Positions 44,089-52,639 of a DNA stretch of 64,000 bases are shown piece after piece. Each line of letters begins with the position of its first letter. The first letter of the stretch is position 1. Under the pieces are notes generated by a model. That model searched no databases, had not been told where the DNA came from, and saw only the letters and a list, made by a program, of their open reading frames with translations. The stretch spans positions 496,001 through 560,000 of the forward strand of contig NZ_WEGK01000002.1 in the NCBI RefSeq assembly GCF_009604405.1. Direction: 5' to 3'. A program made the translations under genes and the position numbers. This stretch comes from Nocardia macrotermitis. GTDB lineage: Bacteria; Actinomycetota; Actinomycetes; Mycobacteriales; Mycobacteriaceae.

Positions 44089-44272
44089 ACATGGGAACGC
44101 CTCGGAGCCAGGTGCTTCGGGGCTTCTCTTTGTTCAGAGTAGCTGCCCGGTTCGTTCGTGTGCCGCCTCCGCAGGACGCGAAAACCTTTGGCTCGCATGG
44201 CTTCTGCTTCCGGTCCGGCCTACGCGTGGCGGTGGCGACCGCGACCGGGAGGGACGTGGTTAGTCTCGCGGG

Positions 44273-45097
44273 ATGGGTATTCGGGAAGTTGTCGGGGTGG
44301 ATGGGGTCGGGATCGTTTATCGGGTCAGTGGGCCCGAGGGTGGGCGGGTTTTGGTGCTGTTGCACGGGTGGGCGGGGAATCTGCGGAATTGGGGGCGGGC
44401 GGGGGAGGAACTGGCGCAGCGGTATCGGGTGATCGCGGTGGATCTGCGGGGGCATGGGTATTCCGATGCGCCCGAGGGTGGGTATGACGAGCCGGAGAAT
44501 TGGGCGGGGGATGTGGCGGCGGTGTTGGCCGCGGAGGGGGTCGAGACGGGGGCGGTGTTGTTGGGGTGGTCCTACGGGGGGATCGTGATGAGTGACTATC
44601 TCGCCGTGAACGGGACGGGGGCCGTGGCGGGGGTGGTGTACTGCGGGTCGCAGGCGGGGATCGGGCGGGGAGTGCCGGGGGCGGAACCCGGGCCTGCCAT
44701 GCAGCAGGCGATTCCGGATGTGTTCGAGGAGAGCGCGGGGCGGGCGATGCGGGGGTTCGCGGCGTTCGGGAATGCGAATACCGGGGCCGCGCGCGACAAG
44801 GGGGGTGACGCGCAGCGGCTGTTCGGCGGGAGTCTGTCGACGCCGCCGCGGGTGCGGAAGGCGCTGTTCTATCGCACCGTGGACAACACCGCGATGCTGC
44901 GGGCGTTGGATGTTCCGGTGTTGGTGCTGCACGGGACCGCGGATCCGGTGGTGCCCGTCGAGAACGGTCGCTATATCGCCGAAGCCGCCTCCGACGTGCG
45001 CACTTCCTACTGGGAGGGTGCGCAGCACGGTCTGTTCATCGAGGATCCGGATCGGTTCGTCGCCGAGGTCGGCGAATTCATCGAATCGCTCGAGTGA
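44273..45097 (+). CDS. alpha/beta hydrolase
   Basis: A 274-residue single-domain hydrolase: LLHGWAGNLRNWG, DLRGHGYSD, the nucleophile in GWSYGG (note Trp and Tyr flanking Ser), acid in HGTADPVVPV and His in GAQHGLF. It resembles haloperoxidase/esterase-type hydrolases. The substrate is unknown. It precedes mshA by about 130 bases on the same strand, but they are not obviously linked. Codon choice is unusually G-rich in its first half. Confidence 0.86.
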   Translation: MGIREVVGVDGVGIVYRVSGPEGGRVLVLLHGWAGNLRNWGRAGEELAQRYRVIAVDLRGHGYSDAPEGGYDEPENWAGDVAAVLAAEGVETGAVLLGWSYGGIVMSDYLAVNGTGAVAGVVYCGSQAGIGRGVPGAEPGPAMQQAIPDVFEESAGRAMRGFAAFGNANTGAARDKGGDAQRLFGGSLSTPPRVRKALFYRTVDNTAMLRALDVPVLVLHGTADPVVPVENGRYIAEAASDVRTSYWEGAQHGLFIEDPDRFVAEVGEFIESLE

Positions 45098-45229
45098 GAT
45101 CTCCGGGTTCGTAGCGTCGACTCCCCGGCCGGTACCGAACGCGGAAATGACAGTGAACGTCCTGTGACGACTCTCACTTGCGGGTCCGGGTCGCGTCGGC
45201 GGCCGACGCGGGACGTGCACACTGGAACA

Positions 45230-46585
45230 GTGGTGAGTCAACGCGCGGATGTACGGCCGAATCGGATAGCCGTGTTGTCGGTGCACACCTCGCCGCTGGC
45301 GCAACCGGGGACCGGGGACGCCGGGGGGATGAACGTCTACGTGTTGCAGACCGCGATCCAGCTGGCGCGGCGCGGGGTCGAGGTGGAGATCTTCACGCGG
45401 GCGACCTCGTCGGGTGACGAGCCGGTGGTCGAGGCCGCGCCGGGGGTGCTGGTGCGCAATGTGGTCGCGGGGCCGTTCGAGGGGCTGGACAAACATGATC
45501 TGCCCACGCAGCTGTGCCCGTTCGCGGCCGAGGTGCTGCGGCAGGAGGCGCGCCAGCTGCCCGGTCACTACGACCTGATCCATTCGCACTACTGGTTGTC
45601 GGGGCAGGTCGGCTGGCTGGCGCGGGACCGCTGGCGGGTGCCGCAGGTGCACACCGCGCACACCCTCGCCGCGGTGAAGAACCGTTTTCTCGCCGAGGGC
45701 GACGCACCCGAACCCAAGGCGCGGGAGATCGGTGAACGGCAGCTGGTCGAGGAGACCGATCGGCTGATCGCCAATACCGCCGACGAGGCCCGGCAGCTGG
45801 TCGAGCTGTACGGCGCGGATCCCGAGCGCATCGATGTGGTGCTGCCGGGGGCGGATCTGGCGCGTTATCGGCCCGGCGACAAGGCCGCGGCGCGGGCCGA
45901 ACTGGGGATTTCGCCCGATGAGCAGGTGGTCGCGTTCGTCGGCCGGATCCAGCCGCTCAAGGCTCCCGATGTGCTGGTGCACGCCGCCGCGCAGGTGCTG
46001 CGTGACGAGCCCGGCCGCGCGTTGCGGGTGCTGATCGTGGGTGGCCCGTCCGGCAGCGGACTCGAACGGCCCGACGCGTTGATCGAACTCGCGGCCTCGC
46101 TGGGCATCGCCGACCGCGTGACATTCCTACCGCCGCAGGCCCCGGAGCATCTGGTGCAGGTGTACCGGGCCGCGGATGTGGTCGCGGTGCCCAGTCACAA
46201 CGAATCGTTCGGGCTGGTCGCGATCGAGGCGCAGGCCAGTGGGACGCCGGTGCTCGCGGCGAACGTCGGCGGACTGGGAACCGCTGTGCGCGACGGGATT
46301 TCGGGTCTGCTGGTCTCCGGCCACCGGACCGATCACTGGGCCGCGTCGCTGCGCGTGATGCTGGACGATCCCGAACGACTCCGCACCATGGGCGTCGCCG
46401 CGGCCGAACACGCCGCCGAATTCTCCTGGGAGCACACCGCCGAGGGTCTGCTGGACAGTTACGCCGACGCGCTGTCGAGCCATCGCGGCGTGCGTTCGCG
46501 GCTGGCGGGTACGGTGCTGACCGACGGTTATCAGACCAGGTCGCGGGTGTTGTGGCGGCGACGGATGGGAGTGGTGCGCAGGTGA
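45230..46585 (+). CDS. mshA: D-inositol-3-phosphate glycosyltransferase (mycothiol synthesis)
   Basis: A 451-residue GT-B, family 4 enzyme. The signature [20 protein letters not shown] is at the N-terminus, [14 protein letters not shown] in the first domain, [12 protein letters not shown] in the second and [17 protein letters not shown] as the donor-binding motif. MshA transfers GlcNAc from UDP-GlcNAc to inositol-3-phosphate, the first step of mycothiol. Two consecutive GTG codons stand at 45230 and 45233; a GTG at 45164 is also in frame. The stop overlaps the YbjN-domain gene. Confidence 0.94.
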   Translation: MVSQRADVRPNRIAVLSVHTSPLAQPGTGDAGGMNVYVLQTAIQLARRGVEVEIFTRATSSGDEPVVEAAPGVLVRNVVAGPFEGLDKHDLPTQLCPFAAEVLRQEARQLPGHYDLIHSHYWLSGQVGWLARDRWRVPQVHTAHTLAAVKNRFLAEGDAPEPKAREIGERQLVEETDRLIANTADEARQLVELYGADPERIDVVLPGADLARYRPGDKAAARAELGISPDEQVVAFVGRIQPLKAPDVLVHAAAQVLRDEPGRALRVLIVGGPSGSGLERPDALIELAASLGIADRVTFLPPQAPEHLVQVYRAADVVAVPSHNESFGLVAIEAQASGTPVLAANVGGLGTAVRDGISGLLVSGHRTDHWAASLRVMLDDPERLRTMGVAAAEHAAEFSWEHTAEGLLDSYADALSSHRGVRSRLAGTVLTDGYQTRSRVLWRRRMGVVRR

Positions 46586-47088
46586 GCGCGGCCGAGACGG
46601 CGGAACTGATCGAACGGACCCTGCGCGAACGCGAGGTCGAGTACACCCGCGACGGTGAACTGACGTTCGTCGTGGTGCTGCCCGGTGAACGCAAACTGAA
46701 GACCACCGTCATGCTGACCGTCGGCAAACACGGTCTGCGCGTCGAATCCTTCGTCTGCCGCAAACCGGACGAGAACTTCGAGGGCGTCTACAAATTCCTG
46801 CTGCGCCGCAACCGCCGCCTCTACGGCGTCGCCTACACCCTCGACCGCGTCGGCGACATCTACCTCGTCGGCCGCATGTCCACGCACGCCGTCACCGACG
46901 ATGAACTGGACCGCATCTTCGGGCAGATCCTCGAGGCCGTCGACGCGGACTTCAACGTCCTGCTCGAACTCGGTTTCGCGGAATCCATTCGGCGAGAATG
47001 GAAATGGCGGGTGTCGCGGGGGGAGTCGTTGAAGAACCTGCGAGCTTTCGAGCATCTCGTGGACGCCGAGGAATCCTGGGAGTCGTGA
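46582..47088 (+). CDS. YbjN domain-containing protein (Rv0487-like)
   Basis: A 168-residue protein with the YbjN pattern: [40 protein letters not shown], then [20 protein letters not shown]. YbjN-type proteins resemble type III secretion chaperone folds but their role in actinobacteria is unknown. GTG 46582 overlaps the mshA stop (GTGA), and the same order occurs in M. tuberculosis, so a link to mycothiol metabolism is possible. Confidence 0.85.
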   Translation: MSAAETAELIERTLREREVEYTRDGELTFVVVLPGERKLKTTVMLTVGKHGLRVESFVCRKPDENFEGVYKFLLRRNRRLYGVAYTLDRVGDIYLVGRMSTHAVTDDELDRIFGQILEAVDADFNVLLELGFAESIRREWKWRVSRGESLKNLRAFEHLVDAEESWES

Positions 47089-47182
47089 TCGGACCGATCG
47101 CGCGGCATAATTTCTGGCATTCGACCAGCTGATCCGGAGTAACATCCTGGACGGGGTGCCTTTTCGCAAAGGAGCCCCAGCA

Positions 47183-47857
47183 ATGAGCAGGTTTGTTCAG
47201 GCAATCGAGTTCACGACCATGCATATCGACGAGTTCAACGAGAAACTCGACGCCTGGCTCGCCGCGACGGCGGGCAAACGCACAGCGATGCACGGTATGG
47301 AGACCAAGGATCGCGATCGGGCGAACACGTATATGCAGATGGTCGAATTCCCTTCCTACGCCGAGGCGATGCGCAATTCCGATCTTCCCGAAACGTCGCG
47401 ATTCGCAGCCGAATTGGCGGAGTTGTGCGAGGGCCCGGCGGTCTTCCGCAATCTCGATCTGCTGCGCGAGGACGACATGTCCGACGGCCGGGCACTCACC
47501 CTCGTCGTGCGCAGTCTGGACAGCCCCGACGAAACCCGCCCCTTCGAAGCGGACAGCGGCCGGATGGATCTGGTCGAGACACCGTACGGCCCGGTCGGCC
47601 GTGCCGTATTCGAACCGGGCTGGCGCTGGTCACAACACGTCGCCCCGATCGCCGGAACCGACAGTTGCCAGGCCCTGCACGCGGCGTACTGCCTGTCCGG
47701 CCGGATGCGGATCCATATGGACGACGGCGCCGAAAATGACATCGGCCCAGGCGATTACATGTTCTGCCCACCCGGTCACGATGCCTGGGTACTGGGCGAC
47801 GAGGCGTGCGTGCTGATCGATTGGGCCAGCGCGGGCGGGTACGCGAAACGCGGTTAG
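47183..47857 (+). CDS. two-domain protein: N-terminal EthD/antibiotic-monooxygenase-like barrel and C-terminal cupin
   Basis: A 224-residue protein. Residues 1-95 (FVQAIEFTTMHIDEFNEKLD, TYMQMVEFPSYAEAMRNSDL) look like a dimeric alpha-beta barrel of the EthD/ABM superfamily. Residues 110-224 form a cupin: FEPGWRWSQHVAP, then CLSGRMRIHMDDGAENDIGP and GDYMFCPPGHDAWVLG. Some cupin histidines are present (QHV, GHD). Function unknown. AAAGGAG precedes ATG 47183 at eight bases. Confidence 0.75.
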   Translation: MSRFVQAIEFTTMHIDEFNEKLDAWLAATAGKRTAMHGMETKDRDRANTYMQMVEFPSYAEAMRNSDLPETSRFAAELAELCEGPAVFRNLDLLREDDMSDGRALTLVVRSLDSPDETRPFEADSGRMDLVETPYGPVGRAVFEPGWRWSQHVAPIAGTDSCQALHAAYCLSGRMRIHMDDGAENDIGPGDYMFCPPGHDAWVLGDEACVLIDWASAGGYAKRG

Positions 47858-48247
47858 GCGCGTTCGGTGTTTGCGATGTGAGCCTGGCGTCGGGTGCCGA
47901 ACGCCCTCGATCGCCGGGCCGAACCGGTCGACAATGTGCCCGGAGTTCGGGTCCCCGTGCGCTCGCCCCGACTTCCTGTGCGTGCATCCATCATAGGGAG
48001 CTTTGCGGTTCGGAGGTGTTGGTCGAGCCGCTGGTGTTCTCCGGAACTGCCCGCGGGCTCTTTCGGTGGCCGGTGACTTCGGTGTGTCGTCAGGTGCAGG
48101 CGCGCTGGCCTCGGATGTCGGGCCGACGGTTGGCGAGGCACTCGGGGCTCGGCGGTCCGGGTGGTTGCTCATGTTCTTGTGGGATCGGGGTTGTGAAACG
48201 CGGTTCGGTGAGGTTGCGAGTGGAGTGGTGGCGTCGAGAATGGGGGG
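47858..48247. other. 390-base gap without a supported gene
   Basis: Several frames are open because of high GC, but none has a start with a ribosome site or a recognisable protein pattern. No strong hairpin or repeat was seen. Confidence 0.6.
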
Positions 48248-48919
48248 ATGGAGTTGAGGGATGCGATGCGGAGTACCGGGGCGGTGCGGGAGTTCACCGA
48301 TGAGGCGGTGGCGGACGGGACGGTGTACGAGATTCTCGATGACGCTCGGTTCGCGCCGAGTGGTGGGAATCGGCAGGGGTGGCGGGCAGTCGTGGTGCGG
48401 GATCCGCAGGTGCGGTTGGGGTTGCGGGATCTGTATCTGCCGGGGTGGGACGAGTATCTGGCGATGGGGCGGGCGGGATTGGTGGCGTGGGCGCCGGTGA
48501 CCGATCGGGAGGCCGAGGCGGAGGCGTTGCGGGATGCGGGTGCGGGGAAGCGGGGGGCGTTCGCGGAACGGTTGCACGAGGTGCCGGTGTTGATCGTGCT
48601 GCTGGCGGATCTGCGCGCCCTCGCGGCTCCGGATCGGGATCTTGGGCGGTACACCCTGACCGGCGGGGCGTCGATCTACCCGTTCGCCTGGAACATCCTG
48701 TTGGCCGCCCGTGATCGCGGCCTCGGCGGTGTCATGACGACCATGTTGACCCGGCAGGAAGCCCAGGTCCGCGCGCTGCTCGACATTCCGGACGAGTACG
48801 CGGTCGCCGCCGCGCTGGCGCTCGGGCACCCGGTTCGCCGGCCGACCAAACTCCGCCGCGCCGCCGTCGAGAACTTCACCACCCTCGACCGTTTCGACGG
48901 CCCGGAGTTCACCGCCTGA
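48248..48919 (+). CDS. nitroreductase family protein
   Basis: A 223-residue FMN-dependent nitroreductase-like protein. MRSTGAVREFTDEAV at the start, ARFAPSGGNRQGWRAVVVRD (FMN phosphate site) and a C-terminal GLGGVMTTMLTRQEAQVRALL with LGHP are family marks. The physiological substrate is unknown. Confidence 0.85.
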   Translation: MELRDAMRSTGAVREFTDEAVADGTVYEILDDARFAPSGGNRQGWRAVVVRDPQVRLGLRDLYLPGWDEYLAMGRAGLVAWAPVTDREAEAEALRDAGAGKRGAFAERLHEVPVLIVLLADLRALAAPDRDLGRYTLTGGASIYPFAWNILLAARDRGLGGVMTTMLTRQEAQVRALLDIPDEYAVAAALALGHPVRRPTKLRRAAVENFTTLDRFDGPEFTA

Positions 48920-48976
48920 TTTGCGAAGTGCTGTTTCGGTGCTGCGGGCGGGTTCGGGATGCGAGGATTTCGGGCT

Positions 48977-49870
48977 GTGATCAGTGTGGCGTTGGATATC
49001 GGGGCGACGAAGTTCGCGGCGGGGGTTGTCGGCGAGGGACGACAGGTGCGGGAGGTGCGGCAGATCGCGGTGCCGACCGCGGGGGTGTGGGACGCGTGCC
49101 GGGAACTGTTGCGCGGCGTGGTGGGGGACGAGCGGATCGAGGCCGTCGGGATCGGGGCGGCCGGGCCGGTGGACGTGCGGTCGGGGACCACTTCGCCGCT
49201 GAATATTCCGGAATGGAGTTCCGGGTTCGCGCTGGTGGACGCGGTGCGGGAACTGTTCCCGGGGGCCGCGGTGCGGCTCGCGGTGGACGGGGCGTGCCTG
49301 GCGTTGGCCGAACACCACATCGGCGGCTTGCGCGGGGTGCGGGACGGGCTGGCGATGACGGTGTCGTCCGGAATCGGCGGCGGCATCATCGCCGACGGCA
49401 AACTCGCCCTCGGCCGCACTGGAAACGCCGGACACGTCGGCCACATCGTGGTCCCCGGTTCGCTGGAACGCTGCGGCTGCGGCGGTATCGGCTGCGTCGA
49501 GGCGGTCGCCAGCGGCATGTCGTCGGTGCGCTGGGCCCGCGACCACGGCTGGACCGGACGCTCGGGCATCGAACTGGCCCAGTCCGCCCACTCCGGCGAC
49601 GCGATTGCCCTGGCCGCCCTCGACCGCGCCGGAACCGCTCTGGGGCAAGCGATTTCCTCGGCCGCCGCCCTCCTGGACATCGACCGGGTCGTCATCGGCG
49701 GCGGTTTCGCCAATTCCGGTGAGCCCCTGTGGAATCCGATGCGCGCCGCGATCGCCGAACACGCCCGCCTCGGCTTCCTGCACGACCTCCGCGTCGTCCA
49801 CTCCCAAATCGCCGACGGCGCAACACTTGTCGGCGCGGCGGTGCTGGCCACCGAAGTAACGCCGGAGTGA
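48977..49870 (+). CDS. ROK-family protein with altered sugar-site residues
   Basis: A 297-residue protein with a ROK fold: ALDIGATKFAAGVV (ATP site), GIGAAGPVD, SSGIGGGII, and zinc motif CGCGGIGCVEA. Two substrate features differ from ROK kinases: the usual NDANxxxLAE reads VDGACLALAE, and GExGH reads AGHVGH, so the sugar-contacting Glu is His. It may not be a sugar kinase. The M. tuberculosis neighbour Rv0485 is a ROK regulator, but this protein has no helix-turn-helix. GTG 48977 has GAGGA nine bases upstream; an ATG at 48959 is the alternative. Confidence 0.8.
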   Translation: MISVALDIGATKFAAGVVGEGRQVREVRQIAVPTAGVWDACRELLRGVVGDERIEAVGIGAAGPVDVRSGTTSPLNIPEWSSGFALVDAVRELFPGAAVRLAVDGACLALAEHHIGGLRGVRDGLAMTVSSGIGGGIIADGKLALGRTGNAGHVGHIVVPGSLERCGCGGIGCVEAVASGMSSVRWARDHGWTGRSGIELAQSAHSGDAIALAALDRAGTALGQAISSAAALLDIDRVVIGGGFANSGEPLWNPMRAAIAEHARLGFLHDLRVVHSQIADGATLVGAAVLATEVTPE

Positions 49871-49955
49871 ACTCCAGGCCGGAATCGTATTCACGGTCTC
49901 GAACACCGCCGTGTCAGCATTTGCGGGTCACGTGGCTTCGCCGGCGGCGAAACGG

Positions 49956-50807
49956 TCACTGTGGATAGTGCGGCGTCCGAGAGCTCTCCCCGCCGAGAGC
50001 CGAGAGCCGGTGGGCGTCACGGGTTTTCGGTTGGGCGGTGAAGACGACCATCTTGAGATCGCCGTCGGGCACGGCGAGCGCGTTCGCGTCCAGCGTGATC
50101 GTCCCGACGGCGGGATGGTGCGTCACGCCGGTGGTGCCGACGAATTTCGCGGCCGCGCCCTCGCGCCACAGATCGTCGAATCCGCCGTGCGTGGCGCGCA
50201 GTTCGGCGACGAGTTTCGCGAGATTCTCGTCGTGCGGATAGCGGTTCGCGGCGTCTCGCAGATCGGCGACCAGTGCGGTCTTGAAACTCTTTTCCTGGGC
50301 ATCGGATTTCCAGGTGAAATTGGCCGGCTCCATGAAGAATCGCCAAGCCATGTTGCGCTGGCGGAAATCCTCGGCGGGCTCGCCGAAGACGCGCGTGCCG
50401 AGACCGTTGTAGGCGAGCAGTGTCCAGCCGGTGTCGTAGACGCCGACCGCCACCTCGTCGAGCCGTTCGAGCAGCAGCTGGGTGGTCGCGCCGATGGTGC
50501 GGTCCACATCGCCCGGCACGGCCGGCGCATACCCCGACAATGCCGACAGCTGTTCGTATTCGGCCCGGGACAGCCGCAACGCCCGGGACAGCGCGTTGAC
50601 GACAGACGCCGACGGATGACTGCGCCCCTGCTCGAGGCGTTTGATGTAATCCTCTGAGACTCCGGCCATTTCAGCGAGCTCCTCGCGTCGCAGACCGGGC
50701 GTGCGGCGCGCGCCCCGCGGCAACACCAAGCCCACCTCCGCGGGCGCGAGACGATCGCGATACTTGCGCAGCAGTGGGCCCAGGTGTCGGGAGTTGTCGG
50801 TTGCCAT
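49956..50807 (-). CDS. XRE regulator with MmyB-like ligand domain
   Basis: A 283-residue protein. Helix-turn-helix: RRTPGLRREELAEMAGVSED then YIKRLEQGRSHPS. The remaining ~190 residues match the MmyB-like ligand-binding domain (WTLLAYNGLGTRVFG, RNMAWRFFM, ATHGGFDDLW, HPAVGTITLD). Such regulators usually control the adjacent divergent oxidoreductase gene, here the SDR at 50.99 kb. The ligand is probably a hydrophobic small molecule. Confidence 0.88.
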   Translation of the reverse strand: MATDNSRHLGPLLRKYRDRLAPAEVGLVLPRGARRTPGLRREELAEMAGVSEDYIKRLEQGRSHPSASVVNALSRALRLSRAEYEQLSALSGYAPAVPGDVDRTIGATTQLLLERLDEVAVGVYDTGWTLLAYNGLGTRVFGEPAEDFRQRNMAWRFFMEPANFTWKSDAQEKSFKTALVADLRDAANRYPHDENLAKLVAELRATHGGFDDLWREGAAAKFVGTTGVTHHPAVGTITLDANALAVPDGDLKMVVFTAQPKTRDAHRLSALGGESSRTPHYPQ

Positions 50808-50988
50808 GTCAGTCCGTTCCGGTCACGCGAAGGTCGTTGCGCCGGCGTGCAGCTCGTTTCCAGTGTGACGGCACAGCCGATGCACGGCGCGCGCCGGTCG
50901 TACCCGGGTGGGACAACTCGGCCCTGGCTGGTGGTTCCGCAGCGGCACAGGCTGATTCGGAACCACACACAGACGAACGAGGACCACC

Positions 50989-51741
50989 ATGCCGATGAAC
51001 CTGACCGGACAAACCGCACTCGTCACCGGCTCCACCGCCGGAATCGGCCGGGCGACCGCCCTGCTGCTGGCCGCCGCCGGAGCCACCGTGATCGTGTCCG
51101 GGCGCGACGCCGACCGCGGGAACGACACGGTCGCGGAGATCATCGACGACGGCGGCCGGGCGCGTTTCGTGGCGGCCGACCTCACCGATCTCGGCTCGCT
51201 GCGAGGTCTGGCGGAAGCGGCGGGCCCGGTCGACGTGCTGGTCAACAATGCTGCGGTGCAACCGCTTTCACCGGCCATATCCCAGGATATCGAGAGTTTC
51301 GACATCGCCGTCGCGGTGAATCTGCGGGCCCCGTATTTCCTCACCGCCGCTCTCGCCCCGGCGATGATCGCGCGCGGTTCGGGCAGCATCGTCAATGTCA
51401 GTTCGATGACCGCCACCACGGCGATGGCGGGGGTTTCGGCCTACACCGCCACCAAGGCCGCGCTGGAGGCGTTGACCCGCAGCTGGGCCGCCGAGTTCGG
51501 CCCGACCGGCGTCCGGGTGAACGCCGTGGCTCCCGGGCCCACCCGCACCGAGACGGTGCTGTCGGGTGCGGCCGCGGCGTTCGGCGAGGACGGCGAAGCA
51601 CGGCTGGGCGCACTCACCCTGTTCGGGCGCATGGCCGAGCCGAGCGAGATCGCCGAAGTGATCCTGTTCCTGGCCGACGACCGCTCGAGCTATCTCACCG
51701 GTGCGGTGATCGCGGCCGACGCGGGCCGCACCGCCGCCTGA
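50989..51741 (+). CDS. SDR-family oxidoreductase
   Basis: A 250-residue classical SDR. TGSTAGIG at 13-20, NNAA near 88, SSM then YTATK as the active site, and PGPTRTET. Probably NADP(H)-linked (GRDADRG). It is divergent from the MmyB-type regulator and likely its main target. Substrate unknown. Confidence 0.88.
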   Translation: MPMNLTGQTALVTGSTAGIGRATALLLAAAGATVIVSGRDADRGNDTVAEIIDDGGRARFVAADLTDLGSLRGLAEAAGPVDVLVNNAAVQPLSPAISQDIESFDIAVAVNLRAPYFLTAALAPAMIARGSGSIVNVSSMTATTAMAGVSAYTATKAALEALTRSWAAEFGPTGVRVNAVAPGPTRTETVLSGAAAAFGEDGEARLGALTLFGRMAEPSEIAEVILFLADDRSSYLTGAVIAADAGRTAA

Positions 51742-51771
51742 GGAGTGGAGTAGCGGGGAAACGCCCCCCGC

Positions 51772-51777
51772 TACGAT
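51772..51777 (+). promoter_or_regulatory. -10 element of a leaderless gpmA promoter
   Basis: TACGAT six bases before ATG 51784, with no ribosome site between. Confidence 0.45.
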
Positions 51778-51783
51778 GGCCGC

Positions 51784-52524
51784 ATGACGTACACCCTCGT
51801 GTTGCTGCGCCACGGCGAGAGCGAATGGAATGCCCTGAATCTGTTCACCGGCTGGGTCGATGTGCACCTGACCGACAAGGGTGTGGCCGAGGGGCGGCGG
51901 GCCGGGGAACTGCTGGCCGAGCAGGGGATTCTGCCGGACATCGTGTTCACCTCGCTGCTGCGGCGCGCGATCGGCACCGCGAATCTGGCGCTGGACGCCG
52001 CGGATCGGCACTGGATTCCGGTGATCCGGGACTGGCGGCTCAACGAGCGGCACTACGGCGCGTTGCAGGGCAAGAACAAGGCCGAGATCCGGGACAAGTA
52101 CGGCGACGAGCAGTTCATGCTGTGGCGGCGCAGTTACGACACACCGCCGCCGCCGATCGAGGCGGGCACCGAATTCAGCCAGGACGGCGATCCGCGCTAC
52201 GCCGGTATCGATGCCCCGGCCACCGAGTGTCTCAAGGATGTCGTGGCCCGGATGGTGCCGTACTGGGAATCCGACATCGCCCCGGAGCTGCGCACCGGCA
52301 AGACGGTTCTCGTTGCCGCGCACGGTAATTCGCTGCGCGCGCTGGTCAAGCACCTGGAGGACATCTCGGACGAGGACATCGCCGGACTGAACATCCCGAC
52401 CGGCATCCCGCTGCGCTACGAACTGGACGAGAACCTGCGTCCGACCGGTCCGGGCGAGTACCTGGACCCGGAGGCCGCTGCGGCGGGTGCGGCGGCGGTG
52501 GCCAACCAGGGCGGCAACAAATAA
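51784..52524 (+). CDS. gpmA: 2,3-bisphosphoglycerate-dependent phosphoglycerate mutase
   Basis: A 246-residue enzyme. [10 protein letters not shown] carries the phosphohistidine, [11 protein letters not shown] and ERHYGALQG the substrate arginines and glutamate, and [10 protein letters not shown] the second histidine. It interconverts 3- and 2-phosphoglycerate in glycolysis. It precedes senX3-regX3, with one gene inserted, as Rv0489 does in M. tuberculosis. Ala/Gly-rich tail at the C-terminus. Confidence 0.95.
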   Translation: MTYTLVLLRHGESEWNALNLFTGWVDVHLTDKGVAEGRRAGELLAEQGILPDIVFTSLLRRAIGTANLALDAADRHWIPVIRDWRLNERHYGALQGKNKAEIRDKYGDEQFMLWRRSYDTPPPPIEAGTEFSQDGDPRYAGIDAPATECLKDVVARMVPYWESDIAPELRTGKTVLVAAHGNSLRALVKHLEDISDEDIAGLNIPTGIPLRYELDENLRPTGPGEYLDPEAAAAGAAAVANQGGNK

Positions 52525-52639
52525 TCGGCAACCCGTGAACCGGCGCGGCAACACGTATCAATAGCCGGTGGTTTGCAACTTACTCACTGGTAGTTAAACT
52601 CTCGCTCGTTTGGTTCGATCGAGAGGTGGATCACGTCCG

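Noticed and set aside
43918..44272. tRNA or integrase attachment site near the AbiE module
   Set aside because: No cloverleaf or direct-repeat pair was found by eye.
44087..45982. Long minus-strand open frame over the hydrolase and mshA genes
   Set aside because: Antisense to two clear genes; Arg/Pro/His-rich shadow composition.
47630..49906. Very long minus-strand open frame
   Set aside because: Antisense to cupin, nitroreductase and ROK genes; composition is typical of a high-GC shadow frame.
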